From: Aeromonas dhakensis
GTDB lineage: Bacteria > Pseudomonadota > Gammaproteobacteria > Enterobacterales > Aeromonadaceae
Length of the DNA stretch: 64,000 nucleotides
Assembly (NCBI RefSeq): GCF_000820305.1
Contig: NZ_CDBH01000025.1
Coordinates: forward strand, 108,707 to 172,706
Direction: 5' to 3'
Shown: piece by piece, positions 44,407 through 54,245 of the stretch
Layout: every line of letters starts with the position of its first letter
Position numbering within the stretch: the stretch's first letter is position 1
Notes under the pieces: generated by a model
Told to the model about the DNA's origin: nothing
Database searches by the model: none
Seen by the model: only the letters and a program-made list of their open reading frames with translations
Made by a program: the position numbers and the translations under genes

Positions 44407-44438
44407 CAGGCACCGGTCCGATCACTGGCCGGTGCCTG
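44407..44438 (+). terminator. Inverted repeat between dgaF and the regulator gene
   Basis: CAGGCACCGG (44407-44416) and CCGGTGCCTG (44429-44438) form a perfect 10-base-pair stem with a 12-base loop, 8 bases past the dgaF stop. No T-run follows, so it may be a weak or factor-assisted terminator, or an RNA stability element. Confidence 0.45.
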
Positions 44439-44502
44439 GCTTGTCATTGACTCGCTTGTTAACATCGATTTTCTATTCCGCGACAGGAGTCCGATCCCCC
44501 TC

Positions 44503-46407
44503 ATGACCAAGCTGTCCCACCCCAGACTCCAGCAACTGCTCACCCTGCTCCACGCCGAACCGCTGCCGCAGGAGGAGCTGGCCCGCCGCCTCAACGTCTC
44601 CACCCGTACCGTGCGCACCGACGTGGCGACCCTCAACGAGATCATCGCCACCCGGGGCGCCCACCTGATCCACCAGCGCGGCAGCGGCTATCAGCTCAAG
44701 ATCTACAATCAGGAGCTGTTCGCGGCACTGCTGGCGGCCCAGGAGCAGGAGAGCGGATTGCCTCGCACAAGCCGTGAGCGGGTGCTGCACCTGCAGATCC
44801 TGTTGTTGACGGCGGAGCAGGGCATCAAGCTCGACGAACTGGCGGACACCTGGTATCTGAGCCGGGCGGCGCTGCAGGGGGACATGGCGGAGGTGCGGGA
44901 GCGGCTCGCCCACTTCGACCTCGCCATCGACAGCAAGCCCAGGCAGGGGATGCGGATCCAGGGGGGAGAGACGGCCATCCGCGCCTGTCTCACCCAGCTG
45001 CTCTATCAGGAACTACTGCACAGCAACCCGCTGCAGAGCCTGCTGCCCAACCTCTGTCCTAGCAAGACGCTGGAGGTAGTGGGCAATCACATCCACGAGC
45101 AACTCGGCCGCCACCAGTTGCGCCTGGCCGACGAGAGCCTGCAGCAGCTCGCCATCTACTGCGCCGTCGCCCTACTGCGCCAGGCCGCGGGCCACGAGCT
45201 GCGCCAATTCACCAGCGAGGATCTCACGGCGCCGCTGCTGGCGGTCGCCCACGACATCTATGGCGAGCTGCCGACCCTGACCCCGCCGGGGGAGGAGGAG
45301 ATAGCCTGCCTCGCCATCCAGATCCAGGCCCGCCTCACCGCCGATTCCCCCCAGCTCAGCCCGGCCATGGCGGCCGAGAGCGAACAACTGGTGGAGCATC
45401 TGCTGGCCTACATCCACCAGCACTACCCCTATGACCTGCGCGGCGACCTGCAACTGCGGGCCGACCTGCAGACCCATATCAGTGCCATGCTGCTGCGGGT
45501 CAAATACCAGATTGGCAGCCACAATCCGCTGGCAGACCATATCAAGCAGTATTACCCCCTCGCCTACGACATCACGCTGGCGGCCATTTCAGAGTGGATC
45601 AAGCAGACCCCTTACCGGCTGACCCACCACGAGATAGGCTATCTGGTGATCCATATCGGGGTCGGACTGGAGCGTCACTACGACATCGGTTACACCCGCC
45701 GCCCCCAGGCGCTGCTGTTGTGCGATGCGGGCAACGCCACCTTCCGGGTGCTGGAGGCCCGCATCAAGCGGGAATATCCCCAGCTGCAGTTGACCACGCT
45801 GGAGTCGGTGCGGGATTACGAAGGGCTGGCGCGAGTCGAGCAGGATTTCGTGATCAGCACCGTCAAGGTGAGCGACAAGAACGTGCCCGTGGTGCAGGTC
45901 GCTCCCTTCCCGACCCAGTACCAGCTGGAGCAGCTCGGCAAGCTGGTGCTGGTCGATCGCACCCGCCCTTACCTGCTCGACAAGTACTTCGATGCCGACC
46001 ACTTCATGGTGGTCAGCGAACCGCTCAGCCAGGGGGCGCTGTTTGATCGCATCTGCAGCCAGCTGGAGGCGGAGGATCTGGTGGAGAGCGGCTTTCGGGG
46101 ATCCTTGCAGGAGCGGGAGCGGATCGTCTCCACCCTGCTGGGGGACGGCATCGCCCTGCCCCACTCCCTCGGCCTGCTGGCGCGCCGCACCCTGGTCTAT
46201 ACCGTGCTGGCCCCGCAGGGGATCGACTGGGGCAACGGCGAGAGCGCAACCCTCGTCTTCGTGCTGGCCATCGCCAAGGCCGACTATGAGGAGGCGATGG
46301 GGCTCTACGACCTGTTCCTGGCGTTGATGAACGAAAAAGCCAGCAGAAATCTGCTGGCTTGTCGGGACTTTGCCGCCTTCAAGGCGCTGGCACGCAGCGC
46401 ACCTTGA
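44503..46407 (+). CDS. BglG/MtlR-type transcription regulator with two PRDs, EIIB- and EIIA-like domains
   Basis: This is a PTS-controlled activator, 634 residues. Two N-terminal HTH units (about 20-50, RRLNVSTRTVRTDVATL, and 108-140) bind DNA, so it is an activator of the MtlR/LicR kind, not an RNA antiterminator. PRD1 (about 185-285) has H196/H198, but the second phospho-site position reads EEIACLAIQIQ without histidine. PRD2 (about 290-395) has H325 and H384. An EIIB-like domain carries C407, and a C-terminal EIIA-like domain has H554 (IALPHS). It follows the catabolic operon and probably controls it. An npr terminator lies in its last codons on the other strand. Confidence 0.88.
   Translation: MTKLSHPRLQQLLTLLHAEPLPQEELARRLNVSTRTVRTDVATLNEIIATRGAHLIHQRGSGYQLKIYNQELFAALLAAQEQESGLPRTSRERVLHLQILLLTAEQGIKLDELADTWYLSRAALQGDMAEVRERLAHFDLAIDSKPRQGMRIQGGETAIRACLTQLLYQELLHSNPLQSLLPNLCPSKTLEVVGNHIHEQLGRHQLRLADESLQQLAIYCAVALLRQAAGHELRQFTSEDLTAPLLAVAHDIYGELPTLTPPGEEEIACLAIQIQARLTADSPQLSPAMAAESEQLVEHLLAYIHQHYPYDLRGDLQLRADLQTHISAMLLRVKYQIGSHNPLADHIKQYYPLAYDITLAAISEWIKQTPYRLTHHEIGYLVIHIGVGLERHYDIGYTRRPQALLLCDAGNATFRVLEARIKREYPQLQLTTLESVRDYEGLARVEQDFVISTVKVSDKNVPVVQVAPFPTQYQLEQLGKLVLVDRTRPYLLDKYFDADHFMVVSEPLSQGALFDRICSQLEAEDLVESGFRGSLQERERIVSTLLGDGIALPHSLGLLARRTLVYTVLAPQGIDWGNGESATLVFVLAIAKADYEEAMGLYDLFLALMNEKASRNLLACRDFAAFKALARSAP
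46334..46360 (-). terminator. Terminator of the npr operon inside the convergent regulator gene
   Basis: AAGCCAGCAG (46337-46346) and CTGCTGGCTT (46351-46360) form a perfect 10-base-pair hairpin with a 4-base loop. On the minus strand a T-run follows (TTTTTCG), giving a standard intrinsic terminator 63 bases past the npr stop. It lies entirely within the coding end of the plus-strand regulator gene. Confidence 0.8.
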
Positions 46408-46422
46408 GCATGAAGGGGTCGG

Positions 46423-46695
46423 CTACTCCTCGTTGAAACCCGAGGTGAACAGCGCCACCACGGCGGCCAGGGCCTCCACTTCCTCGGGCCCCTCCACCTG
46501 GACTTCCACCTGCTTGCCCTGGGCGGAGTCCAGCATCAACAGGCCGATCACGCTGTCCGCGTCGGCCTCGACTCCCTCTTCGTTGCGCAGCAACACGTGG
46601 GCATCGAACCCCTGCACCAGCTCGAACAGCATCATGGCCGGTCTGGCATGCATGCCCAGTTTGTTTTTCACTTCCACCGAGGCTGAGACGGTCAT
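46423..46695 (-). CDS. ptsO: Nitrogen-PTS phosphocarrier NPr
   Basis: NPr is the HPr-like carrier between EI-Ntr and EIIA-Ntr. The 90-residue product has the phospho-histidine H16 in KLGMHARPA. Ser-46-region sequence is [21 protein letters not shown]. It is the last gene of the rpoN cluster and converges on the PRD regulator gene with only 15 bases between the stops. Confidence 0.95.
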   Translation of the reverse strand: MTVSASVEVKNKLGMHARPAMMLFELVQGFDAHVLLRNEEGVEADADSVIGLLMLDSAQGKQVEVQVEGPEEVEALAAVVALFTSGFNEE

Positions 46696-46715
46696 CTGAT
46701 CTTCCTATTGGTCCA

Positions 46716-47582
46716 TCAAAATTGCGGCGCACTCTTGTCAAGGGTGCGGTGGCGGATCTGGACGTTCTTGCCCAGCAGGCGGAAGGCGCCGGCCAGCTGC
46801 TCGGCAATGAATACCGATCTGTGCTGACCACCGGTACAGCCAATCCCGACCGTCACATAGCTGCGATTGTTGCGCTCCAGGTGGGGCAACCAGGTCGCCA
46901 GCATGTTCTCGATCTGCAGGATGAACTGCATCACGTCGGGCTGGCTGGAGAGGTAGCGGGCTACAGGTTCATCCTTGCCGGTAAACGGCTTGAGCTCCGG
47001 GATCCAGTGCGGATTGGGCAGGAAGCGGGCGTCGAACACAAAGTCGGCATCCTTGGGAATGCCGTACTTGAAGCCGAACGACTCGAACACCAGCACCAGC
47101 TCGTTCTCCTTCTTGCCGAGCACCCGGGTCTTGATGAGCTCGCTCAGGTCGTGAATGCTGAGGTTGGTGGTATCGATGCGCAGGTCGGCTGTCGAGGAGA
47201 GCGGCGCCAGCAGGTGGGTCTCTTCCCGGATCGCCTCGTCGAGCGACAGCTTGTTGCGCGACAGGGGGTGCAGCCGGCGGCTCTCGCCGTAACGCTTGAG
47301 CAGGGTGGAGTTTTCCGCATCGAAGAAGAAGCTCGTGAACTCCACTCGCCCCTCGTTGCGAACCTGAGCCAGCAGGGTTTCCAGCTTGTCGGAACTCGCC
47401 GGCAGGTTGCGCACGTCGATGCTGACCGCCAGCTTGTCATACTGGCTCTCGACCGAGACGATCAACTGGGGCAGCAGGTTGACCGGCAGGTTATCCACGC
47501 AGTAATAACCAAGATCCTCCAGCACACGCAGGGCAACTGTCTTGCCCGAGCCGGAGCGCCCACTCACCACTATTAATTGCAT
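46716..47582 (-). CDS. rapZ: RNase adapter RapZ
   Basis: RapZ binds GlcN6P and controls the small RNAs GlmY/GlmZ and so glmS expression in enterics. It has 288 residues, starting [40 protein letters not shown]; the P-loop is GRSGSGKT (8-15). The C-terminal domain has the conserved [23 protein letters not shown]. It lies between ptsN and ptsO, the standard place. Confidence 0.96.
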   Translation of the reverse strand: MQLIVVSGRSGSGKTVALRVLEDLGYYCVDNLPVNLLPQLIVSVESQYDKLAVSIDVRNLPASSDKLETLLAQVRNEGRVEFTSFFFDAENSTLLKRYGESRRLHPLSRNKLSLDEAIREETHLLAPLSSTADLRIDTTNLSIHDLSELIKTRVLGKKENELVLVFESFGFKYGIPKDADFVFDARFLPNPHWIPELKPFTGKDEPVARYLSSQPDVMQFILQIENMLATWLPHLERNNRSYVTVGIGCTGGQHRSVFIAEQLAGAFRLLGKNVQIRHRTLDKSAPQF

Positions 47583-47624
47583 CTTGTTCCCTCACCGCTT
47601 GGCGTCATTGCAAGGGCCTGCATC

Positions 47625-48071
47625 TCAGGCCGATGTCATGATCTGATAGAGTTCTTCATCGCTGGTTGCCTGGCGCAACTGGCGGCATACCGCCTTGTCG
47701 CCCAGTTTGGATGCCATCAGGGAAAGGGTCTTGAGGTGCTGCTTGCACTCGCTTTCCGGCACCAGCAGGGCAAACAGCAGGTCAACCGGTTGATTGTCGA
47801 TGGAATCGAAGGGGATAGGCTCTGCGAAGGTCATCAGGATCGCGGTCGGCGGAAACTCGTCGCCGATCCGGCCGTGGGGAATGGCGATACCGGCTCCGAT
47901 CCCGGTACTGCCCATCTTTTCTCGCGCCAGCAGGCACTCGAAGAGTACCTGACGAGAGGTCCCCAGGCGCTCAGCGGCTAACTCGCTGATGATCTCCAGG
48001 GCGCGTTTCTTGCTGGTACAAGGGACCGCACTTTTGGTGCAGTCCCGACTCAGTATGTGTTCAAGTTGCAT
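47625..48071 (-). CDS. ptsN: Nitrogen-PTS EIIA protein PtsN
   Basis: EIIA-Ntr is the end acceptor of the nitrogen PTS and regulates potassium transport and other targets by its phosphorylation state. It has 148 residues. The phospho-histidine is in GAGIAIPHGRIGDE. The start MQLEHILSRDCTKSAVPCTSKKRALEII matches the family. It lies 2 bases after hpf. Confidence 0.95.
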   Translation of the reverse strand: MQLEHILSRDCTKSAVPCTSKKRALEIISELAAERLGTSRQVLFECLLAREKMGSTGIGAGIAIPHGRIGDEFPPTAILMTFAEPIPFDSIDNQPVDLLFALLVPESECKQHLKTLSLMASKLGDKAVCRQLRQATSDEELYQIMTSA

Positions 48072-48073
48072 GG

Positions 48074-48361
48074 TTATTTTTGGTTTAACTTATCTTTGTG
48101 CTTGATGATCTGCCGATCCAGCTTGTCCAGCAGGGTATCAATCGCCGCATACATGTCAGCATGCTGCGAGTTGGCGAACACCTCACCCCCGCTGACATGC
48201 AGCTTGGCTTCGGCGATCTGGTTCAGTTTTTCTACGCTCAACACCACATGAACATTGTTGATGTGGTCAAAGTGACGCTCGAGTTTGGCAAATTTGTTGT
48301 TCACATAATCACGCAGAGCTTCGGTGATCTCGACATGGTGTCCGGTCAGGTTGATTTGCAT
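48074..48361 (-). CDS. hpf: Ribosome hibernation promoting factor HPF (short form)
   Basis: HPF binds the 30S subunit and drives 100S dimer formation in stationary phase. It has 95 residues, the short form. MQINLTGHHVEITEALRDYVNNKFAKLERHFDHINNVHVVLSVEKLNQIAEAKLHVSGGEVFAN is the whole conserved core. It lies between rpoN (21 bases upstream) and ptsN. Confidence 0.95.
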   Translation of the reverse strand: MQINLTGHHVEITEALRDYVNNKFAKLERHFDHINNVHVVLSVEKLNQIAEAKLHVSGGEVFANSQHADMYAAIDTLLDKLDRQIIKHKDKLNQK

Positions 48362-48382
48362 AACGTCTTCCTTTTGTTTTGC

Positions 48383-49822
48383 CTAAACCAGGCGTTTGCG
48401 CTGATTGGATGGCGGGATCAACAAGGATTCACGGTACTTTGCGATCGTGCGTCTCGCCACCATAATACCCTGTTCGGCCAGCAAATCCGCGATCTTGCTA
48501 TCACTTAGCGGCTTGGCGGGATTCTCCGCCGTGACCAGCTTCTTGATGAGCGCGCGAATTGCGGTCGATGAGCACTCTCCTCCTCCCTCGGTGTTCACAT
48601 GGCTGGAGAAAAAAAACTTCAGTTCGAAGATGCCGCGCGGCGTGTGCATGTACTTCTGGGTGGTCACCCGCGAGATGGTCGACTCGTGCATCTCCACCGC
48701 TTCGGCGATGTCGTTGAGCACCATGGGTTTCATGGCCTCTTCACCGTATTCGAAGAAGCCCTGCTGCTGCTCGACGATGCAGCTGGCCACCTTGAGCAGG
48801 GTGTCGTTGCGACTCTCCAGACTCTTGATGAACCACTTGGCTTCCTGCAGGTGGGAGCGGATGAACTGGGTATCCTGACTGGTGCGGGCCTGTCTGGCCA
48901 TGGCGGCATAGGTTTCGTTGACCCGGATGCGCGGGGCCGAGTCAGGGTTGAGCTCGACCACCCACTTGTTGCCCTTCTTGACCACGGAAACATCCGGGAT
49001 CACGTACTGGGATTCGCTCTGGATGACGCCGTTGCCGGGCCGCGGCTCCAGCTGCTGGATGAGATCCAGCACCTCCTTGAGGTCGTTCTCCTTCAGCTTG
49101 GTCTTGCGGGCCAGGGTGCGGTAATCGCGGTTGCCGAGCAGATCCATGTGCTCGAGGATCACCTCCCTGGCTTCGTTGAGCCAGGGCAAGTCAGGGGAGT
49201 ACTGGCCCAGCTGGATCAGCAGGCACTCCTGCACCGAGCGGGCGGCGATGCCGACCGGATCGAAATGCTGCACCCGCTTGAGCACGGCCTCCACTTCATC
49301 GAGTTCCACCTCGACATCCTCGCTGCTCACCGCCGTCTGAATATCCTCAAGCGACACCGTCAGGTAACCGGATTCGTCGATGGCATCTATGATGGCGAGG
49401 GCGATGGCGGCATCCACATCGCTGAACGGGGTCAAGCGCATCTGCCACAACAGGTAGTCCTGCAGGTTCTCGGTGGTCTCACCCTGATAGATGCTGTCTT
49501 CCCCGTCATGGATGGGGCCTGCGCTCTGGGCTGTGCCGGCCGAGTAGACCTCTTCCCAGGTGGTATCCACCGGCAGTTCGTCCGGCATCTGGTCCTGGGC
49601 CATGGCATCGCTGGAATCGAGCTGGCTGACGTCCACCTGGTCGACCGGGCTGGTCTCCTGAATGTCGTTTTCCTCTTGCTCCAGCAAGGGGTTGTTGTCG
49701 AGCGCTTGCTGAATTTCCTGCTGGAGTTCCAGAGTGGAGAGCTGGAGCAGACGAATCGCTTGTTGTAATTGCGGCGTCATGGTCAGGGACTGACCGAGAC
49801 GCAACTGTAATGTCGGCTTCAT
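48383..49822 (-). CDS. rpoN: RNA polymerase sigma-54 factor RpoN
   Basis: Sigma-54 directs polymerase to minus 24/minus 12 promoters and needs AAA+ activators such as the LafK-like protein in this window. It has 479 residues. Region I is glutamine- and leucine-rich ([35 protein letters not shown]). An acidic region II follows (about 45-110), and the RpoN box [12 protein letters not shown] is near the C-terminus. All parts needed for function are present. Confidence 0.97.
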   Translation of the reverse strand: MKPTLQLRLGQSLTMTPQLQQAIRLLQLSTLELQQEIQQALDNNPLLEQEENDIQETSPVDQVDVSQLDSSDAMAQDQMPDELPVDTTWEEVYSAGTAQSAGPIHDGEDSIYQGETTENLQDYLLWQMRLTPFSDVDAAIALAIIDAIDESGYLTVSLEDIQTAVSSEDVEVELDEVEAVLKRVQHFDPVGIAARSVQECLLIQLGQYSPDLPWLNEAREVILEHMDLLGNRDYRTLARKTKLKENDLKEVLDLIQQLEPRPGNGVIQSESQYVIPDVSVVKKGNKWVVELNPDSAPRIRVNETYAAMARQARTSQDTQFIRSHLQEAKWFIKSLESRNDTLLKVASCIVEQQQGFFEYGEEAMKPMVLNDIAEAVEMHESTISRVTTQKYMHTPRGIFELKFFFSSHVNTEGGGECSSTAIRALIKKLVTAENPAKPLSDSKIADLLAEQGIMVARRTIAKYRESLLIPPSNQRKRLV

Positions 49823-49887
49823 CTACGTCGGGATATCCTTATGGTCAGCGAGGCAGTGGTCACAGGAAATGAAGAGATGCCCCCTTA

Positions 49888-50613
49888 CTATAGACTGAAT
49901 TGATCGCCCAAATAGACGCGCTTGACCTGCTCATCGGCGAGTATTTCCGCCGGTGCACCTTCGGCAATCATCTTGCCGTGGCTGACGATATAGGCCTTCT
50001 CACATACGTCCAGAGTCTCTCTGACGTTGTGGTCGGTGATCAAGACGCCCAGGCCTCTATCTTTGAGGTGCTGGATGATCTTCTTGATGTCTATCACAGA
50101 AATGGGGTCTACCCCGGCAAAAGGTTCATCCAGCAGGATAAAACGCGGCTCCGCCGCCAGCGCACGGGCAATCTCGACCCGGCGTCGCTCACCGCCCGAC
50201 AGGCTCTGGCCCAGGCTGTCGCGGATATGGGTGATGTTGAACTCTTCCAGCAGTTGCTGGACCTTGTCCTCCCGCTCCTCGCGGCTCAATCCCTTGCGGG
50301 TCTGCATGACCCCCATCAGGTTGTCGAACACCGACAGGCGCCGGAAGATGGAAGCCTCCTGCGGCAGATAGCCGATGCCGTTGCGAGCACGGATATGCAT
50401 GGGTTGCAGGCTGATGTCCTGATCATCGATGGTGATGAGACCGGCATCGCTCTGCACCAGTCCCACGATCATGTAGAAGGAGGTGGTCTTGCCGGCACCG
50501 TTCGGGCCGAGCAGGCCAACGATCTGGCCGGTGCCCACTTCCAGGCTCACATCGCTGACCACCATGCGGCGCTTGTAGCTCTTTTGCAGGCCGGCTGCTT
50601 TCAACACTGCCAT
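49888..50613 (-). CDS. lptB: LPS export ABC transporter ATPase LptB
   Basis: LptB powers extraction of LPS from the inner membrane with LptFG. It has 241 residues. Walker A is GPNGAGKT (about 34-41), the signature is [16 protein letters not shown], and Walker B reads [20 protein letters not shown]. It follows lptA by 3 bases and precedes rpoN by 65, the typical arrangement. Confidence 0.97.
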   Translation of the reverse strand: MAVLKAAGLQKSYKRRMVVSDVSLEVGTGQIVGLLGPNGAGKTTSFYMIVGLVQSDAGLITIDDQDISLQPMHIRARNGIGYLPQEASIFRRLSVFDNLMGVMQTRKGLSREEREDKVQQLLEEFNITHIRDSLGQSLSGGERRRVEIARALAAEPRFILLDEPFAGVDPISVIDIKKIIQHLKDRGLGVLITDHNVRETLDVCEKAYIVSHGKMIAEGAPAEILADEQVKRVYLGDQFSL

Positions 50614-50616
50614 GGT

Positions 50617-51144
50617 TTATTTTCCCTGCTTCTTCTGATCGGCCGGCTTGTCGAAACTCTCGACCTGATCCGGCAGGAACACCGTCTTGACCCTCTGGTT
50701 CGGGGTCTTGCTCTCGGCAACCATCTTCTGTTTGACGATGTCGTAGCGAATGAGATCGCCATTGACCTGGCTGTCTTCCTGCTTGAGCTGGCCATCGCCG
50801 GTAATGGTCACCAGCCGGTTCTTCAGCTCATAGCGGATGCTGTTGCCGTGGGCATTGACCGGCTTGCCGTTGTCCAGGATCTGGAAGAAGGTGGCTGGCT
50901 TGCCATAGGCCGTCATCACCTCGGCCCCCTTCTCGCCGGAGCGGATCACCACTACCTTGTCGGCCTTGATCTTGATGGAGCCCTGAGTGATGGTCACATC
51001 CTGCTCGAAGGTGATGCGGTTGTCCTGCAGCTCGGCCACCTGCTTGACCGCGTCCACATAGACCTTCTCGGCAAAGTCGGACTCTTTGGCGCTCACGGTG
51101 CCGCACAGCAGCAAGGCCGCGAGGGCCAGATTAGCGTTTTTCAT
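50617..51144 (-). CDS. lptA: LPS transport periplasmic bridge protein LptA
   Basis: LptA polymerises into the periplasmic bridge that carries LPS to the outer membrane. From the ATG at 51144 it has 175 residues with a signal peptide (MKNANLALAALLLCGTVSA). The beta-jellyroll domain shows NRITFEQDVTITQGSIKIKADKVVVIRSGEKGAEVMTAYGKPATFFQ. The start overlaps the lptC stop by 14 bases. A longer in-frame start was rejected because it would bury the signal peptide. Confidence 0.94.
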   Translation of the reverse strand: MKNANLALAALLLCGTVSAKESDFAEKVYVDAVKQVAELQDNRITFEQDVTITQGSIKIKADKVVVIRSGEKGAEVMTAYGKPATFFQILDNGKPVNAHGNSIRYELKNRLVTITGDGQLKQEDSQVNGDLIRYDIVKQKMVAESKTPNQRVKTVFLPDQVESFDKPADQKKQGK

Positions 51145-51691
51145 TGAAATAGATGGCATGGCCCTGATCCAGTAATTCGAAATATTTGCGTTCCAGATGA
51201 CCCTTCAGGCCAACGCCCTCGGTCTGGAAGTCCTTACCCACTATGCTGACCTGCTGATTGCTTCTCACGTTCTGGGTCACCAGATCCAGCTCCAGATAGG
51301 GGGTATCCAGCGTGGAGATGAAGGAGGTGGGCAGCAGACCGTCCAGATGCACCTTGTCCCGCAGGATCACGTTGTCATCGGTGTTGAGCACCCCGGTCTC
51401 GGCGTTGACCTTCCATTCGGCCTCGCCCTGCTTGTCGAACATGTAGACCACCGGCTTGTCGAAGGTGGCCTGTTCCAGGATCTGGTAATACTCCGCATAG
51501 CGGGACTCCAGTCGCTCGGTACGCAGCCCCTCGGCGTTGAAGCGGGTCGTCACCAGATTCTTGGCGGTGAAGTCCGGCTGATAATTTTCCACCTTGGTGG
51601 TCGGCTCCGGCGCCAGCTCGATATCGCCGAGTTGCCAGGCCGCCAGCGCCACCAGAAACAGCAGGGCGAACAACAGGGTCTGTCTGCTCAT
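51131..51691 (-). CDS. lptC: LPS transport protein LptC
   Basis: LptC is a bitopic inner-membrane protein that receives LPS from LptBFG and hands it to LptA. It has 186 residues. The anchor is LLFALLFLVALAAWQLG (5-21), and the periplasmic jellyroll includes YQPDFTAKNLVTTRFNAEGLRTERLESRYAEYY. It overlaps both kdsC and lptA by a few bases. Confidence 0.93.
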   Translation of the reverse strand: MSRQTLLFALLFLVALAAWQLGDIELAPEPTTKVENYQPDFTAKNLVTTRFNAEGLRTERLESRYAEYYQILEQATFDKPVVYMFDKQGEAEWKVNAETGVLNTDDNVILRDKVHLDGLLPTSFISTLDTPYLELDLVTQNVRSNQQVSIVGKDFQTEGVGLKGHLERKYFELLDQGHAIYFNEKR

Positions 51692-52242
51692 ACCGAGGCC
51701 TCAGGCTGATAATCACCCAGCCCCTGGGCCTGCAGGATGAGATCGCACACCTCGCGCACCGCCCCCACACCGCCGGCCAGCCGGGTCACCATGTCGGCGC
51801 GCGCCAGCACCAGCGGATGGGCATCGGCCACGGCAATGCCGAGGCCGCAGGCCTGCATCACCGGCAGATCGATGGTGTCATCCCCCATGTAGGCTGCTTG
51901 CGATGCATCCAGCCCCAGCTTGGCCAGCAGCGCCTCGAAGTGGGGCAGCTTCTGATCCGCCCCCTGCACCAGGTGCTGCACCCCCAGGCTCTTCATCCGA
52001 TCGCTGACGATGCGGGAGTTGCGCCCGGTGATGATGGCAATCTCGATCCCGGCATTGAGCAGTGCCCGCATGCCGGCGCCGTCGCGAGTGCAGAAGGTTT
52101 TCAGCTCTTCGCCGTCATTTCCCATGTAGATGAGGCCGTTGGAGAGCACCCCGTCCACATCGCACACCAGCAGGCGGATCTGCGCCGCCTGATCAAACTG
52201 GCTGCGCGTCACCGGACCATAGAGGGTCGGTACGTTTTGCAT
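51688..52242 (-). CDS. kdsC: KDO-8-phosphate phosphatase KdsC
   Basis: KdsC removes phosphate from KDO-8-phosphate in LPS core synthesis. From the ATG at 52242 it has 184 residues. HAD motif I is LLVCDVDGVLSNGLIYM; motif II IAIITGRNS and motif III/IV MGDDTIDLPVM are complete. The ATG overlaps the kdsD stop (TGATG). A TTG one codon upstream is unlikely. Confidence 0.95.
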   Translation of the reverse strand: MQNVPTLYGPVTRSQFDQAAQIRLLVCDVDGVLSNGLIYMGNDGEELKTFCTRDGAGMRALLNAGIEIAIITGRNSRIVSDRMKSLGVQHLVQGADQKLPHFEALLAKLGLDASQAAYMGDDTIDLPVMQACGLGIAVADAHPLVLARADMVTRLAGGVGAVREVCDLILQAQGLGDYQPEASV

Positions 52243-53237
52243 CAAATTACTCCGGCTTTCAGCAGGTCGTGCATGTTGAAGGCCCCCAGCGGGCGCTTGT
52301 CGCCATCCACGACCAGTAATCCGTTGATCTTTCTGGTTTCCATCAGCTTGACGGCCTCGGCCGCCATCATCTCTGGTCCCACGGTAACACAGTTCACCGT
52401 CATGACGCGGCTGATCGGGGTGTGATGGATATCCACCTGCAGATCCAGAATGCGGCGCAGGTCGCCATCGGTAAACAGGCCGGCCAGCACGCCGTTGCCA
52501 TCAACTACCGCCGTCATGCCGAGTCCCTTGCGGCTCACTTCCAGCAGTGCCTGGCTGATGGTGGCATCTATCCCCACCTGGGGCAACAGCTCGCCGCTGT
52601 GCATCAGATCGCCGACTCGCAGCAGCAAGCGCTTGCCGAGCGACCCGCCCGGGTGAGAGAGAGCAAAATCGTCGGCGGTAAAACCGCGGGCTTCCAGCAG
52701 GGCCACCGCCAGCGCATCGCCCATCACCAGGGTCGCGGTGGTACTGGAGGTCGGCGCCAGCCCCAGCGGGCAGGCTTCCTTCTCCACCTTGATGCACAGG
52801 TGCACGTTGGCTTCTTTTGCCATGGTGGAGGCCGGGTTGCCGGTCATGCAGATGAGCGGAATGCCGCGGCGCTTGAGTACCGGCAGCAGGGCCAGGATCT
52901 CGTCGCTCTCACCGGAGTTGGAGATGGCGATGATGAGATCGCCGCCGGAGATCATCCCCAGATCGCCGTGGCTGGCTTCACCCGGGTGCAGGAAGAAGGC
53001 GGGAGTGCCGGTGCTGGCCAGGGTCGCAGCTATCTTGCTTCCGACATGACCTGACTTGCCCATGCCGGTGACCACTATCTTGCCACTGCAACGCAGTATC
53101 ATCTCGCACGCCTGATCGAAGGCATCGTTCAGGTACTGGTAGAGTCCATCAATCGCTTGTTTCTCGATGTCCAGCACGGTACGGGCGCTGCGACGAAAAT
53201 CGAACAGTTCAGACACTTTTTCAGACTTTACAGACAT
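52242..53237 (-). CDS. kdsD: Arabinose-5-phosphate isomerase KdsD
   Basis: KdsD makes D-arabinose-5-phosphate for KDO synthesis. It has 331 residues. The SIS domain holds KIVVTGMGKSGHVGSKIAATLASTGTPAFFLHPGEASHGDLGMI (about 50-95). Two CBS domains cover about 205-325 (GDLMHSGELLPQVGIDATISQALLEVSRKGLGMTAVVD). It is the first gene of kdsD-kdsC-lptCAB-rpoN and diverges from mlaF across 207 bases. Confidence 0.95.
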   Translation of the reverse strand: MSVKSEKVSELFDFRRSARTVLDIEKQAIDGLYQYLNDAFDQACEMILRCSGKIVVTGMGKSGHVGSKIAATLASTGTPAFFLHPGEASHGDLGMISGGDLIIAISNSGESDEILALLPVLKRRGIPLICMTGNPASTMAKEANVHLCIKVEKEACPLGLAPTSSTTATLVMGDALAVALLEARGFTADDFALSHPGGSLGKRLLLRVGDLMHSGELLPQVGIDATISQALLEVSRKGLGMTAVVDGNGVLAGLFTDGDLRRILDLQVDIHHTPISRVMTVNCVTVGPEMMAAEAVKLMETRKINGLLVVDGDKRPLGAFNMHDLLKAGVI

Positions 53238-53444
53238 AAAGGCACAGCTCCGGGCTGAAATTTGCTGCGGGATTATAAAAAAGTCTGTCGAGATAAGCGA
53301 ATCGGATACTTATTGGGCGTAAAAGAGAGACAATTGGTTACAAAAAACTGTCGCGCGTCTGGATGGGCAGACTGTTCAATAGTTGTTCCTTGCTGTTGCT
53401 TAGACCTAGACTAGCCCATAAAATTCGCTCTTCATTTACACCGG

Positions 53445-54245
53445 ATGGACAATTGTTTGAACGATGACCTGATCACCATCTCCGACCTGACCTTCAGTCA
53501 CGGAGATCGGCTGTTATACGACGGGATAAACCTGACCATTCCCCGTGGCAAGGTCACTGCGGTCATGGGCCCCAGCGGCATCGGCAAGACCACCTTGCTG
53601 CGGTTGATCGGCGGCCAGCTCAAGCCCGAGTCCGGTCATATCCTGTTTGACGGGGAAGATATCCCCACCCTCTCCCGCTCGCGCCTGTACGAAGTGCGCA
53701 AGCGGATGAGCATGCTGTTTCAGAGCGGCGCCTTGTTTACCGGCATGACGGTATACGACAACGTGGCCTTCCCGCTGCGCGAGCACTCCGGCCTGCCCGA
53801 GGAGCTGATCCACACCATCGTAATGATGAAGCTGCAGGCGGTGGGTCTGCGCGGCGCAGCAAAGCTGATGCCCTCCGAGCTCTCCGGCGGCATGGCCAGG
53901 CGCGCGGCGCTGGCCCGTTCCATCGCGCTGGATCCGGACCTCATCATGTATGACGAGCCGTTCGTCGGCCAGGATCCCATCACCATGGCGGTGCTGGTGA
54001 AGCTCATCAAGGATATGAACGATGCCCTCGGCATCACCTCCGTCATCGTCACCCACGACGTGAAGGAGGTGCTGAGCATCGCCGACTACGCCTATATCAT
54101 CGCCAACCGCAAGGTGGTGGCGCACGGCACGCCGGCCCAGCTGCGCGAGGAGCACAATCCCGAGGTCGAGCAGTTCCTGAAGGGACTGCCCGACGGTCCT
54201 GTTCCGTTTCATTTTCCGGCAGGCGAGCTGCTACAGGATCTCTGA
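53445..54245 (+). CDS. mlaF: Phospholipid transport ABC ATPase MlaF
   Basis: MlaF is the ATPase of the MlaFEDB complex, which keeps outer-membrane lipid asymmetry. It has 266 residues. Walker A is GPSGIGKT (about 41-48), the signature is [17 protein letters not shown], and Walker B reads [14 protein letters not shown]. It starts the mlaFEDCB-ibaG-murA operon and its stop overlaps the mlaE start. Confidence 0.96.
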   Translation: MDNCLNDDLITISDLTFSHGDRLLYDGINLTIPRGKVTAVMGPSGIGKTTLLRLIGGQLKPESGHILFDGEDIPTLSRSRLYEVRKRMSMLFQSGALFTGMTVYDNVAFPLREHSGLPEELIHTIVMMKLQAVGLRGAAKLMPSELSGGMARRAALARSIALDPDLIMYDEPFVGQDPITMAVLVKLIKDMNDALGITSVIVTHDVKEVLSIADYAYIIANRKVVAHGTPAQLREEHNPEVEQFLKGLPDGPVPFHFPAGELLQDL

